64,000 nucleotides of DNA, taken from contig NZ_NEXX01000001.1 in NCBI RefSeq assembly GCF_002174125.1, positions 1,099,160 through 1,163,159 on the forward strand, written 5' to 3'. The notes under the pieces were generated by a model. It made no database searches. It had not been told where the DNA came from and saw only the letters and a program-made list of their open reading frames with translations. This DNA is from Acinetobacter populi (lineage in GTDB: Bacteria; Pseudomonadota; Gammaproteobacteria; Pseudomonadales; Moraxellaceae). This document shows, in pieces, positions 18,859-27,384 of this stretch (the first letter of the stretch is position 1; each line of letters starts with the position of its first letter). A program made the translations under genes and the position numbers.

Positions 18859-19359
18859 ATGGACATTATACGAACTGTAAAAAGCCTACCGGGTATTACA
18901 AAACTTCTGATCAATCGCTATGCACCGTTTCGTGGGGCTGGCATCAGTATCGACACACTAGATTTAAATCAAGGATTTGTTCGGGTAAAAATGCCTTTAA
19001 CCCGCCAAAATCGTAATATTGTCGGTGTGCAATTTGGTGGCAGTCTATATGCTATGGTTGATCCTTTTTATATGTTGCTACTCCTGCATTTATTGGGCAA
19101 CAAATATATTGTCTGGGATAAATCGGCCACGATTAACTTCCTGTCGCCGGGTCGGGGCACGGTATATGCCGAGATTCGTATTGATGCAGCAGAGATTCGC
19201 CATATCGAGTATCTGGCTGCCAATAATTCCCCCATTCTACGGGTGTATAAACTGGATATTATCGATGAAACCGGACAGCGGATCGCTGAAGTCGAGAAAA
19301 CTATCTATATCCGCCGCAAAAAAGCTACAGCCTCACGCTCATTATTTAAATCACGTTAA
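18859..19359 (+). CDS. DUF4442/hotdog-fold thioesterase-like protein
   Basis: 166 residues. The pattern VRVKMPLTRQNRNIVGVQFGGSLYAMVDPFYMLLLLHLLG followed by WDKSATINFLSPGRGTVYAEIRI is that of DUF4442 hotdog-fold proteins related to acyl-CoA thioesterases (quoted here as two short blocks). No catalytic test exists for most members. It is divergent from the epoxide-hydrolase-like gene and ends at a bidirectional terminator. The basic C-terminal tail RRKKATASRSLFKSR is unusual. Confidence 0.75.
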   Translation: MDIIRTVKSLPGITKLLINRYAPFRGAGISIDTLDLNQGFVRVKMPLTRQNRNIVGVQFGGSLYAMVDPFYMLLLLHLLGNKYIVWDKSATINFLSPGRGTVYAEIRIDAAEIRHIEYLAANNSPILRVYKLDIIDETGQRIAEVEKTIYIRRKKATASRSLFKSR

Positions 19360-19388
19360 TCTCTAAAATAGAAGATAATAAAAACCAA

Positions 19389-19418
19389 AAAGCGTATAAA
19401 ATTGATTCTATACGCTTT
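19389..19418. terminator. Bidirectional terminator
   Basis: AAAGCGTATA (19389-19398) and TATACGCTTT (19409-19418) form a perfect ten-base stem between two convergent genes. Confidence 0.75.
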
Positions 19419-19429
19419 AACCTTTCCCT

Positions 19430-21061
19430 TTAATTAATTGACTGACGATCAGGATAAGTTAATTGTGCCTTTTGCATTAAGCCAATCATTTCCTGCTTTT
19501 GTCCAAACTGATCTGCGCTTGCACCCGCTTTTGCCATACTGATAATCTCTTGCCATGACATGACAGGAATGTCTTTACGTTGTTGCAGCTTAAATGCAAA
19601 TTGTGAGGCAGCAACCGCAAAATAAAGGTCCTGATCCGCCTTCTCCCATGGCACCAGACTATTTTGTTTAATCGCCTGTTCAATCAGTTTTGATTCTGTC
19701 TGATGCGGCAATTTATAACGCAATCTCAGATAGGCAATTTCACCATTTTTACTGCCCTGTACAGTTTTCGCATCAGCCTGATAACGTAGCGGCTCAAGCG
19801 TTGCTTTTGCACCAACTGGGACAATTTCATACAGTGCTGTCACCGTATGTCCTGCACCAATATCCCCTGCATCGACCTGATCATTATTAAAATCTTCCCG
19901 TGCCAGTTGGCGATTGTCATAACCCAACAAACGATATTCCTGTACATAGGCCGGATTAAATTCAACCTGAACTTTTACATCATTAGCGACATTGGCAAGC
20001 GTCGAACTCATTTCATGAATCAATACTTTACGGGCTTCGCCGAGTGAATCCAGATAGGAATATTTTCCGTTACCAGCATCGGCCAATTGCTCCATCAGCC
20101 CATCATTAAACCGATAATTTCCCACGCCCATAGTGGATAAGCCAATGCCTTTTTGTTGATACGTAGCGATCATCTGTTTTAAGGTTTTGGTATCATTGAC
20201 ACCGACATTAAAATCACCATCGGTTAATAATAAAATGCGGTTAATTCCATGTTTAAGATAATGATTTTCTGCCTGTTGATAGGCCATTTGAATTGCCGAC
20301 TCACCATTGGTTGCACCTGATGCAGTCAGTCGACTAATCGCAGTTTTAATGGTTTGTTTATCGCGACCCGAAACACCGGATAAAATCACTTCCTCTTTGC
20401 CACTATAAGTCACGATTGAGATTTTATCCTGTGGGCGTAACTGATCAACCATTTCCAATAAAGCGGTTTTTACCAAAGGTAGCTTATCTTCACTACCCAT
20501 TGATCCAGAAACATCAATCAGATAAACCAAATTGGTGTCTGGCAAATGCTGCGCTTTGATATCCTGCGCTTTTAAGGCAATTCGTAGTAGTTGATGATTT
20601 TTGTTCCATGGCGCAGTGGTGAATAGTGTGTTGGTGCTAAAAGGTAGATTTTGATTGCTTTGCGGATAATCGTAGCTGAAATAATTGATAAACTCTTCGG
20701 CGCGAATCCCTTCCGGCACAATCTTCTGCCCACGCCAAATCATTTGTCTTGCATTGGTATATGAACCGGTATCCACATCAATTGAAAAGGTCGATACTGG
20801 ATGTTCAGCCACACGTTTAATCGGATTATCTATTTTATCTTCATATTGCTGGGTATTGACATTGGACGCTGGCAAGGAGCGAGGTGGCAAAATAGCAATA
20901 CGTTGATTTTCTGCGACTGCTCGCACAGCATAAAGACCTGTGGGTTGCGCTGAAGGTGCTGTAATTTCAGCATTTACTGCAGCCGGAGGCTGTGCTGTTG
21001 AACAGCCCCATAAAGTCGTTACACCCAGTAAACTCAGCATGCTTACATTGATCTGTTTCAT
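19430..21061 (-). CDS. YfbK-type VWA-domain lipoprotein
   Basis: 543 residues. A lipoprotein signal ends in LWGC (Cys20), so the product is membrane-anchored. Residues 70-170 match the vWF_A N-terminal domain (PSTFSIDVDTGSYTNARQ), followed by a von Willebrand A domain with MIDAS motif LIDVSGSMGS and LLLTDGDFNVGVND, and a C-terminal DUF3520 region (EIVPVGAKATLEPLRYQ to the end). Such proteins are widespread but poorly understood; a role in envelope protein assembly is possible. It is a single-gene unit. Confidence 0.88.
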   Translation of the reverse strand: MKQINVSMLSLLGVTTLWGCSTAQPPAAVNAEITAPSAQPTGLYAVRAVAENQRIAILPPRSLPASNVNTQQYEDKIDNPIKRVAEHPVSTFSIDVDTGSYTNARQMIWRGQKIVPEGIRAEEFINYFSYDYPQSNQNLPFSTNTLFTTAPWNKNHQLLRIALKAQDIKAQHLPDTNLVYLIDVSGSMGSEDKLPLVKTALLEMVDQLRPQDKISIVTYSGKEEVILSGVSGRDKQTIKTAISRLTASGATNGESAIQMAYQQAENHYLKHGINRILLLTDGDFNVGVNDTKTLKQMIATYQQKGIGLSTMGVGNYRFNDGLMEQLADAGNGKYSYLDSLGEARKVLIHEMSSTLANVANDVKVQVEFNPAYVQEYRLLGYDNRQLAREDFNNDQVDAGDIGAGHTVTALYEIVPVGAKATLEPLRYQADAKTVQGSKNGEIAYLRLRYKLPHQTESKLIEQAIKQNSLVPWEKADQDLYFAVAASQFAFKLQQRKDIPVMSWQEIISMAKAGASADQFGQKQEMIGLMQKAQLTYPDRQSIN

Positions 21062-21221
21062 TTTTATACTCTACTTGTGATTGTAAATTTTATTTTAAAC
21101 TGCCCTGAGATAAACTAATCACAACTGCAAAAACACGCAGGCAGTAAAATACCAAAAATTTAATCCTGTTTTGGATCTTAATCTCTTTTATCACATATTA
21201 CCCAAGACGCAATCCAGATAC

Positions 21222-21254
21222 AAAAAAAGCCTACCATACACGCGATAAGCTTTT
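21222..21254 (-). terminator. Probable terminator of the glycine-zipper gene unit or of VWA leader
   Basis: An imperfect hairpin with AAAGC and GCTTT ends and a seven-A run on plus (T-run on minus before 21222) lies just downstream of the glycine-zipper gene. Confidence 0.55.
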
Positions 21255-21269
21255 CTATATCTCACATTA

Positions 21270-21632
21270 TTAGCGACGATTTTCCTCAATGGCAGCACCT
21301 GCACCACCGCCAATTGCACCACCAATGGCAGCACCTTTATCACCACCAAAAATAGTTTCGCCTACAATCGCACCAATACCTGCACCGACTGCACTGCTGG
21401 TCGTGCCAGACGTTGAACTACCCTGTGTATTGGTTCCGACACCTGCACCGACTGCTGCCCCTGCGGCTGCACCGACTTTACCACCGGCATGATTACCAAC
21501 CCCACCGCCTAATGCACCACCAACTGCGGCTGCACCAATCCGATTTTGTGAAGGGGTAGCACTGGCACAACCAACCAATAATGTACTAGCAGCAATAATA
21601 CTGGCAAAAACAGGAACTATCGTTTTATTCAT
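21270..21632 (-). CDS. Glycine-zipper outer-membrane lipoprotein-like protein
   Basis: 120 residues. The N terminus has a signal peptide ending in TLLVGC, a lipobox. The rest is almost entirely Gly/Ala zipper repeats (GAAAVGGALGGGVGNHAGG, GAAAGAAVGAGVG, GAGIGAIVGE, GAAIGGAIGGGAGAAIEENRR), the pattern of glycine-zipper family proteins such as YmgG/Rick_17kDa_Anti relatives that insert in or lie on the outer membrane. Function is not established. It lies between the VWA gene and tag but is an independent unit. Confidence 0.85.
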   Translation of the reverse strand: MNKTIVPVFASIIAASTLLVGCASATPSQNRIGAAAVGGALGGGVGNHAGGKVGAAAGAAVGAGVGTNTQGSSTSGTTSSAVGAGIGAIVGETIFGGDKGAAIGGAIGGGAGAAIEENRR

Positions 21633-21809
21633 TTCCTTATCTCCTTAATCACAGGTATACCTCACCATAGTAAAAGAACAATAGATGAATAGATTTTAAA
21701 TAAGTCGTATATTTGTGCAGCAATGAATGTTTTTTTGTAACGCTTTGCTTGTAATACATGCCAACATATTCAAATATCTTTATACAGATAAAAAAGATTG
21801 AAGCACACC

Positions 21810-22484
21810 ATGACAGCACAACCTCAACGATGTTTCTGGGTATCACAAGAGCCTTTATATCAACATTATCATGATCAGGAGTGGGGGCAAATTTGTCTTG
21901 ATGATCGGGCTTTGTTTGAACAATTTTGTCTGGAAGGACAACAAGCCGGATTATCATGGTGGATGGTATTAAAAAAACGTGAAAATTATCGACATTATTT
22001 TTTTCAATATCCAATTGCGCAAATTGCCAATTTTTCTGATGAACAAATCAAAGAAATATTACTTGATCCCGGTATTATCCGTCATCATGGCAAACTACTG
22101 GCAATCCGGGAAAATGCTCGTCTCTGGCTAAAATATACAATTGAATTTGAAAGTTTAAATTCCCATACCGAATTGTCTGCTATGACGTTCTGGCTCTGGC
22201 AACATGCTTTTTATAGCAAGGCAGAAATTCTTGATCAAATCGCCGTGCGCCGTCATGCCAAATTAGTTGATTATGATCTGGACCAGCTACGCAGTTGGTA
22301 CTTGTCAGAACGACTCAAAAAACTGGGATTTAAATTTGTTGGTCAATCTATTATTCATGCCTATATGCAGGCAGTCGGCATGTTTAATCATCATGATAAA
22401 AGTTGTTTTTGTTATCAACCAGTTGAGCCGCAACGCTTTGTAATTCAACAACGCTTTTTCCACGACCTGATGAAAAAAACCTGA
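21810..22484 (+). CDS. tag: DNA-3-methyladenine glycosylase I
   Basis: 224 residues; family members are about 190. RCFWVSQEPLYQHYHDQEWG, FEQFCLEGQQAGLSWWMVLKKRENYR and the C-terminal GFKFVGQSIIHAYMQAVGMFNHH are the Tag signatures, with the zinc-binding Cys/His residues at the N and C ends. The enzyme removes 3-methyladenine from DNA in base excision repair. The start at 21810 is the ATG at the head of the domain; a TTG four codons earlier is less likely. It is followed by a terminator shared with the convergent gene. Confidence 0.93.
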   Translation: MTAQPQRCFWVSQEPLYQHYHDQEWGQICLDDRALFEQFCLEGQQAGLSWWMVLKKRENYRHYFFQYPIAQIANFSDEQIKEILLDPGIIRHHGKLLAIRENARLWLKYTIEFESLNSHTELSAMTFWLWQHAFYSKAEILDQIAVRRHAKLVDYDLDQLRSWYLSERLKKLGFKFVGQSIIHAYMQAVGMFNHHDKSCFCYQPVEPQRFVIQQRFFHDLMKKT

Positions 22485-22489
22485 TGAAA

Positions 22490-22527
22490 AAAGTGACTTA
22501 AGCCATCATGACTCAAGTCACTTTAAT
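22490..22527. terminator. Bidirectional terminator after tag
   Basis: AAAGTGACTT (22490-22499) pairs perfectly with AAGTCACTTT (22515-22524) between convergent genes. Confidence 0.75.
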
Positions 22528-22536
22528 ATGAAATCA

Positions 22537-23412
22537 TCAACTTAATTGCGTCTGATTCCATTGTTCCAGTAACTTTACTGCACTGGAAAAATCACTGGGT
22601 TGCGGCAGACTGTTACTGGCAGAACGCAACAATTGCTGGGTTAATTGTAAAACCGGCATCACCGTATTGCTATCACTGGCCAGATCCGTGGCAATTTTTG
22701 CATCCTTTGCCAACAGATTCAAAGCAAATGTCAGTGGAAATTCCTGACTCAAAACTCGCTGGGCAAAAATATTATGAGAAATACCACTTTGCCCACTAGA
22801 GGCATTAATGCATTTTAAGGCAGCATTTAAATCTACGGCTTGTGCTTTTAGGTTACACATCCCTTCGGCCAACGACCATAAATTCACGGCCATTAAAATA
22901 TTATTCACCGCTTTCACAGCAAAGCCAGCACCACTTTGTCCGACATATTCGATCATGCCAGCAAAAGGCTGAATCGCAACACTGGCTATCGCCAAGGCTT
23001 CGGCATCACCACCGACCATGACTGTTAGTGTACCTTTTTCCGCACCAATGGTTTGTCCGGATACAGGTGCATCAAGATAAGCAACTTGTCGTGCTTTTAA
23101 ACTCTGTGCCAATTTTTGTGCAGACTGTGGTTCACCGCTGGTGCAATCCACCCAGATACTTCCTGCTTTTGGTGGCGCCTGTGCAATAATGTCTTCGACC
23201 TGCTGGCTGGTTGGCAAACAGGAAAAAATTACATCAGCCTGTACCGCGTGTTCCAATGAAGTTGCTGTCGTAGAAAAAAGTTGCGCATGTTGCTCTGCTT
23301 TACTAAATGTACGGTTCCAGACCCGCACATCGGAAAATGCTTTGGGTAAATGGGCTGCCATATGCCAACCCATTGCCCCCAGTCCAATAAATGCCACCGA
23401 TTCAATTGCCAT
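22537..23412 (-). CDS. 3-hydroxyisobutyrate-dehydrogenase-like NAD(P) oxidoreductase
   Basis: 291 residues. An N-terminal Rossmann fold has GLGAMGWHMA, then the substrate-binding DAPVSGQTIGAEKGTLTVMVGG and the catalytic lysine region GFAVKAVNNILMAVN; this is the beta-hydroxyacid dehydrogenase family. Members reduce or oxidise malonic, methylmalonic or tartronic semialdehyde pairs. The gene follows the second uracil-type permease by 101 bases on the same strand, at the edge of the pyrimidine cluster. The Rut pathway yields 3-hydroxypropionate from uracil and 3-hydroxyisobutyrate from thymine, so handling of these products is a reasonable inference, not shown. Confidence 0.88.
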   Translation of the reverse strand: MAIESVAFIGLGAMGWHMAAHLPKAFSDVRVWNRTFSKAEQHAQLFSTTATSLEHAVQADVIFSCLPTSQQVEDIIAQAPPKAGSIWVDCTSGEPQSAQKLAQSLKARQVAYLDAPVSGQTIGAEKGTLTVMVGGDAEALAIASVAIQPFAGMIEYVGQSGAGFAVKAVNNILMAVNLWSLAEGMCNLKAQAVDLNAALKCINASSGQSGISHNIFAQRVLSQEFPLTFALNLLAKDAKIATDLASDSNTVMPVLQLTQQLLRSASNSLPQPSDFSSAVKLLEQWNQTQLS

Positions 23413-23466
23413 AATAAATCCTATAACACATAGATAAAGAGAAGAAATTAGATATTAATAACCGTT

Positions 23467-23493
23467 GTTTATCTTTCCATAGGAAAGATAAAC
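23467..23493. repeat. Perfect 12-base inverted repeat between permease and dehydrogenase genes
   Basis: GTTTATCTTTCC (23467-23478), loop ATA, GGAAAGATAAAC (23482-23493). There is no T-run on either side, so it may be an operator or an mRNA hairpin rather than a standard terminator. Confidence 0.6.
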
Positions 23494-23513
23494 AGGACAG
23501 CTAAATGAGTTTT

Positions 23514-24869
23514 TTATTCTTTTATGGATGAAGCAGGTGAAGATAAAGGTGCTGTCGCTCCAGTACTCGGTTTGCTCGACAAACTGTCACGATTAAATAT
23601 CAGATTCATTAAAATCGCAGCGAAAGTTGCCGTACCAATCCCACCGAGATCAAAACTGCCAATATGTAAAGCATAGTTGCCTGTGCCCATAATAATCGCT
23701 ACCGCAGCCACCATCATATTGCCATTTTTACTGAAATCGACTTGGTTGCTAATCCAGATTCGTGCGCCTGCAATAGTGATCAAGCCAAAGACAACAATCG
23801 ATGCGCCACCTAAAATTGCCACAGGAATGGTACTAATTAAGGCACCGAATTTGGGCGATAAACCCAGTAAAATTGCAAATGCACCAGCAATCACAAAAAC
23901 AATGGTCGAATAGATTTTAGTTGCTGCCATTACACCGATATTTTCGGCATAGGTGGTCATTCCTGTGCCACCGACAGAAGCAGACAGACTGGTACATAAA
24001 CCATCGGCAAAAAAGGCTCGTCCCATATACGGAGAAATATCCTGTCCTGTCATGGCACTGACGGCTTTAAAATGTCCCAGATTCTCAGCAATCAAAATAA
24101 TGAAGACTGGTGCAATCAATAAAATCGCTTTGCTATCAAATACAGGAGATTGGAAATTAGGTAGACCAAACCATGCCGCATTGGAAATGGCATTAAAATC
24201 AATAGGTGTACCCAGTCCCATGACATTTGCCATTATGAAATACAAAATATAGGCAATCACCAACCCAACCAAAAGCAACAAACGGCGAACCATGCCTCGG
24301 GTAAACACAGCAATCGAAGCAATACTTAAGACGGTCACTAATGCCATCCATGTATCAAAAGTACTGCCTGACACTCCCTTAATCGTCACAGGTGCAAGAT
24401 TCAAACCGATAATCATGACAATTGCCCCTGTGACCACAGGTGGCATGAGTTTTTCAATCCACTGCGTACCGGTACGCATCACAATAAGCCCGACCAAGGC
24501 ATATAAAATTCCGCAAACAATGGTACCTCCTAAGGCCAGTGCAATATTGGGATTACTGCCTGCCCCGGCATAGCCTGTTGCCGCAGCAACAGCACCAATA
24601 AAGGCAAAACTTGAACCTAAATAACTGGGTACATGACCACCCGTAATCAGGAAAAATAAGATCGTCCCAATCCCGGTAATAAACATGGTTAAACTGGGGT
24701 CAAATCCCATTAACAAGGGTGCCAGTACAGTTGCGCCAAACATGGCAAAGGCATGTTGCAGCCCTAAAGCCACACTTTGCCCTGCGGGTAAATATTCATT
24801 CATTGCCACCGGTGTTTTTTCGATATCACCAGTATAAGGTCGCCATTTTACAAACCAGCTTTCTTTCAT
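23514..24869 (-). CDS. RutG-like uracil/pyrimidine permease, second copy
   Basis: 451 residues, an NCS2-family permease with about 14 membrane segments. The first 35 residues (MKESWFVKWRPYTGDIEKTP onward) and the ENIGVMAATKIYSTIVF core are almost identical to the rutG product at 28.7 kb, so this is a paralogue from duplication. It probably imports uracil, thymine or a 5-substituted pyrimidine by proton symport. A 70-base stretch over its start is identical to that of rutG. Upstream lie a sigma-54-type promoter and a RutR-like box. Start 24869 matches that of rutG. Confidence 0.9.
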   Translation of the reverse strand: MKESWFVKWRPYTGDIEKTPVAMNEYLPAGQSVALGLQHAFAMFGATVLAPLLMGFDPSLTMFITGIGTILFFLITGGHVPSYLGSSFAFIGAVAAATGYAGAGSNPNIALALGGTIVCGILYALVGLIVMRTGTQWIEKLMPPVVTGAIVMIIGLNLAPVTIKGVSGSTFDTWMALVTVLSIASIAVFTRGMVRRLLLLVGLVIAYILYFIMANVMGLGTPIDFNAISNAAWFGLPNFQSPVFDSKAILLIAPVFIILIAENLGHFKAVSAMTGQDISPYMGRAFFADGLCTSLSASVGGTGMTTYAENIGVMAATKIYSTIVFVIAGAFAILLGLSPKFGALISTIPVAILGGASIVVFGLITIAGARIWISNQVDFSKNGNMMVAAVAIIMGTGNYALHIGSFDLGGIGTATFAAILMNLIFNRDSLSSKPSTGATAPLSSPASSIKE

Positions 24870-25060
24870 TATGTACCACCACAAGCCTATTCATATATTA
24901 TGAAAATTAATGATGCTTAGAGCTAGCAAACAATATTGGAGTATTAACATTTATAAATTCAATTTTTATTGAATTTATAAATAATTAATTTATATAGAAA
25001 AGTATATTTTCTATATTTTCACCATAGCTATACCAACAAAAAATCAATTTATATAGTTAA
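24870..25060. other. AT-rich leader of the second permease gene
   Basis: About 180 bases between the predicted sigma-54 start site (near 25050) and the permease start. No ORF or recognised riboswitch; the length leaves room for RNA-level control, but I see no clear structure. Confidence 0.4.
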
Positions 25061-25077
25061 AGCATAAAACATGCCAA
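25061..25077 (-). promoter_or_regulatory. Sigma-54 promoter of the second RutG-like permease
   Basis: Minus strand reads TTGGCATGTTTTATGCT, with GG and GC ten bases apart, matching the TTGG-N8-WTGCT pattern of this cluster. Confidence 0.7.
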
Positions 25078-25128
25078 AATTAAAAATAACTTTATTAATT
25101 ACTTACAAACAATCAATTCTTAAAAAAT

Positions 25129-25145
25129 TTGACCATTTGGTTCAA
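25129..25145. promoter_or_regulatory. RutR-like operator upstream of the second permease
   Basis: TTGACCATTTGGTTCAA: 12 of 14 defined positions fit TTGACCA-N2-TGGTCAA, or all of them if one extra T is allowed. It lies 53 bases upstream of the -24 element, the same geometry as at rutA. Confidence 0.65.
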
Positions 25146-25164
25146 TTTGAGTCAAAAAAAATCA

Positions 25165-25176
25165 TATTGCACAATA
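25165..25176. promoter_or_regulatory. GCACAAT element, candidate NtrC half-site
   Basis: TATTGCACAATA lies about 95 bases upstream of the -24 element. GCACAAT also occurs upstream of rutA and, twice in phase, upstream of the oxygenase gene. Confidence 0.4.
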
Positions 25177-25367
25177 ATAGACCATTAGCATAAAATTAGT
25201 TTTAAAACAAATCATATTTTGATTGCTATTTTTGAGCTAAAATATGACACAAACAAATAAGGCATGGAATAATAATATATTTCACGCCTAAAATTAATTT
25301 AATATTCAATTTCACTAATCTATAATAAAATAATATTAAATCGTCTATCTTCTTTTATTAAAAAATT

Positions 25368-26084
25368 TCAGAAATGATATTTTACTAAAGCACTAACATT
25401 TCTCTCATCTTTATCCGGTACACCATATTTATTAGTCCAGTTCGAATACTCAATCCCAAGATATAACTTGGTGTCTGGCGAGATATGTTTTCCAACATTC
25501 CATTTCAACTGACTGGTCCAGTTCATTTCACTTTCATGGTCATCTTCTTCAGTCGACCAATCCAGAAAACCATCAAACAAAAAATCTTCTGAACCTAACT
25601 TAAAAGGTACACCATAAGTTAATGTTAATTGCCAATCATCTGTAGTTAAATCATTTTTTGCCCGATATACATTTAAACTTGCATATTGAAAATACGGGAT
25701 ATCAAGATCAAAACCCAAGCCATAAAGATAATTATTCATATTATCTCCACCTTCCCAAGTTGTTGATAATAGTACATCTTTTAAAATACCAAATTGCATA
25801 TTATATCCAGTAGTTGCCCCAAGACTTAAGCGTGGAGAAACCTCAAAATAGGTATCCTTTTGTCCACCACTTTCTGTACGATCAGCAAAACCAAAAAAAT
25901 CACCATATTTTAATTTGGCTGCATATTCAAAAGTTACTGTAGTCTGCTTTTCATCTGGCGTTAATTCATAATTTGTCCCATATAAACCGGTGATACTGAA
26001 ATCCTGCCAGATTGGTTCAGCATATGCTGCTATCGGTAGATAAAAAATTGTAGTAGAAAATAATATCTGACCCAGTTTTTTCAT
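25368..26084 (-). CDS. Tsx/OmpK-type nucleoside-specific outer-membrane channel
   Basis: 238 residues with a signal peptide (MKKLGQILFSTTIFYLPIAAYA) and a 12-strand-like barrel. WQDFSITGLYGTNYEL, FEYAAKLKYGDFFGFADR and FEVSPRLSLGATTGYNM match the Tsx family, and the last residues ALVKYHF end in Phe as outer-membrane barrels do. Tsx proteins pass nucleosides and pyrimidine derivatives across the outer membrane. The gene is divergent from the TIM-barrel gene, and a RutR operator lies between two opposing sigma-54-type promoters. This makes pyrimidine or nucleoside uptake very plausible. Confidence 0.87.
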   Translation of the reverse strand: MKKLGQILFSTTIFYLPIAAYAEPIWQDFSITGLYGTNYELTPDEKQTTVTFEYAAKLKYGDFFGFADRTESGGQKDTYFEVSPRLSLGATTGYNMQFGILKDVLLSTTWEGGDNMNNYLYGLGFDLDIPYFQYASLNVYRAKNDLTTDDWQLTLTYGVPFKLGSEDFLFDGFLDWSTEEDDHESEMNWTSQLKWNVGKHISPDTKLYLGIEYSNWTNKYGVPDKDERNVSALVKYHF

Positions 26085-26130
26085 TCACTTACCCTCTCAA
26101 TTTAAAATTTGCTTTTTGCTATTTTACAAA

Positions 26131-26147
26131 AGCAAAAAACAAGCCAA
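26131..26147 (-). promoter_or_regulatory. Sigma-54 promoter of the tsx-like gene
   Basis: Minus strand reads TTGGCTTGTTTTTTGCT, GG and GC ten bases apart. A start near 26120 would give a leader of about 36 bases. Confidence 0.7.
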
Positions 26148-26169
26148 ATTTGACCAAATGGTCAAATTT
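26146..26169. promoter_or_regulatory. Perfect RutR operator between tsx-like and TIM-barrel genes
   Basis: TTGACCA-AA-TGGTCAA (26150-26165) is a perfect match to the RutR consensus, and the symmetry extends to 11-base arms (26146-26156 and 26159-26169). It sits between the two divergent sigma-54 promoters, so one site could control both genes. Confidence 0.85.
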
Positions 26170-26182
26170 TAAAAATATAAAA

Positions 26183-26199
26183 TTGGTATTATTATTGCT
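26183..26199 (+). promoter_or_regulatory. Sigma-54 promoter of the TIM-barrel gene
   Basis: TTGGTATTATTATTGCT, GG (26185) and GC (26197) ten bases apart. A start near 26211 gives a leader of about 38 bases. Confidence 0.65.
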
Positions 26200-26248
26200 T
26201 TATCTATTACTGCGTTAATTATCCATTTTAAAATCATTAAGGTGCGAC

Positions 26249-27334
26249 ATGAAAAAAATGTTTCCATTAGGATGTGCTGGTCTTGGAATACAATCTTCAT
26301 CAATAGAAAATCCTGTTTCTCTGATTGAACCAACTATTGAGGAAAAATTTAACTTATTAAAAGAGGCTGAAGTTTGGGATTTTCTAGATCATATTCCAAT
26401 TAAAGAACAACAAATTGATGCATATATTAAAGCAAGTCAAAAAGTTAACCTTCCTATTTATTCTGGTTATGGATTATATACATTAGGTCTTGATGAAAAA
26501 AATGAGTTTAAAAAAAATATCGATTTAACTCATGCGGTGGGAGCAAAATATCATAATGTTATGCTTTCCGCAAAAGATATCAATAAAGCCTATATCTCTA
26601 ACAATCAAGTTGCAGAATTATATCTGCACTTTTATGAATATGCCGATAAAAAAGGAATCACGATTACTTTTGAAAATCATGTTGATAACTGGTCAGAAGA
26701 TTATAGACGCGTACTTCAAGTCGCAGATGTTGTTGAGAGTAAAGGTGTACGTTTTAATATGGCAATGGATTATAGCCATTGTATTTTTAAGATTGAAAAT
26801 GAAATCGAAATATTTACCTCTGGCTTCAGAGGTAATAATGAAGCAATTATGAAATTAGACCCATATAATTCAAATAGTTATGCTGATGATTGGCTAAATC
26901 GACAATTAATCACTTGGGCACAAATACGTCCGGCTGTGCCAAATGGCCCAAGAAACTGGTGGGCAGGAGAAAGTTGTCCCTGGGATGGTCTAGGGAATGA
27001 CAGACCTGGTCGCGGTATACAGTATCCATTTAGTCAACCCAAAGCAGGAGAATGGCATACAGAATTTTGGCATGCACATAAATTAGCCTGTACGAAAGAA
27101 ATAATTCGAAAAGTAATTGATCATTATCTCTATGATCCATTATCAAATATTAAGCTGATGACTGTCGATAATATTAATTTATGGTCATATGGTTTGGGAT
27201 GGAAATACAATATGTTTAATGATAGCTGTTTGGTTGCGCAATATATTAGAGAAATTTATGCTGAACGAGCAGCTATTTATGAAGCAAAAAAAGATAAAAA
27301 TTCAAATCAATTTGTAGAACAATATAGACTGTAA
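26249..27334 (+). CDS. Xylose-isomerase-like TIM-barrel protein of unknown reaction
   Basis: 361 residues with AAGGTG before the start. The fold pattern fits the AP_endonuc_2/xylose-isomerase-like TIM-barrel superfamily: putative metal ligands Glu142 in TITFENHVDNW and Asp174/His177 in MAMDYSHC, plus EWHTEFWH at 268-275. A tryptophan- and glycine-rich insert (RNWWAGESCPWDG and DRPGRGIQYPF, residues 235-261) is unlike ordinary sugar isomerases. It lacks the metal motifs of the ACMSD-like iso-orotate decarboxylases of fungi. RutR and sigma-54 sites upstream tie it to pyrimidine use. I suggest it acts on a product of the neighbouring oxygenase or on a 5-substituted uracil; the reaction is unknown. 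Codon usage is AT-rich compared with flanks. Confidence 0.75.
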   Translation: MKKMFPLGCAGLGIQSSSIENPVSLIEPTIEEKFNLLKEAEVWDFLDHIPIKEQQIDAYIKASQKVNLPIYSGYGLYTLGLDEKNEFKKNIDLTHAVGAKYHNVMLSAKDINKAYISNNQVAELYLHFYEYADKKGITITFENHVDNWSEDYRRVLQVADVVESKGVRFNMAMDYSHCIFKIENEIEIFTSGFRGNNEAIMKLDPYNSNSYADDWLNRQLITWAQIRPAVPNGPRNWWAGESCPWDGLGNDRPGRGIQYPFSQPKAGEWHTEFWHAHKLACTKEIIRKVIDHYLYDPLSNIKLMTVDNINLWSYGLGWKYNMFNDSCLVAQYIREIYAERAAIYEAKKDKNSNQFVEQYRL

Positions 27335-27341
27335 AACCTTG

Positions 27342-27378
27342 AGAGTTATTTTAATCTGGGATTAAAATAACTCTTTTT
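27342..27378. terminator. Bidirectional terminator between convergent TIM-barrel and oxygenase genes
   Basis: AGAGTTATTTTAATC (27342-27356), loop TGG, GATTAAAATAACTCT (27360-27374), then a T-run: a perfect 15-base stem. Confidence 0.9.
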
Positions 27379-27384
27379 TATTTT

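Noticed and set aside
21649..22014. Open frame on minus over the tag start
   Set aside because: No motif and fully opposite a well-conserved glycosylase gene.
26249..27334. Naming the TIM-barrel protein xylose isomerase or iso-orotate decarboxylase
   Set aside because: Only the superfamily fold pattern is visible; no motif specific for either enzyme is present.
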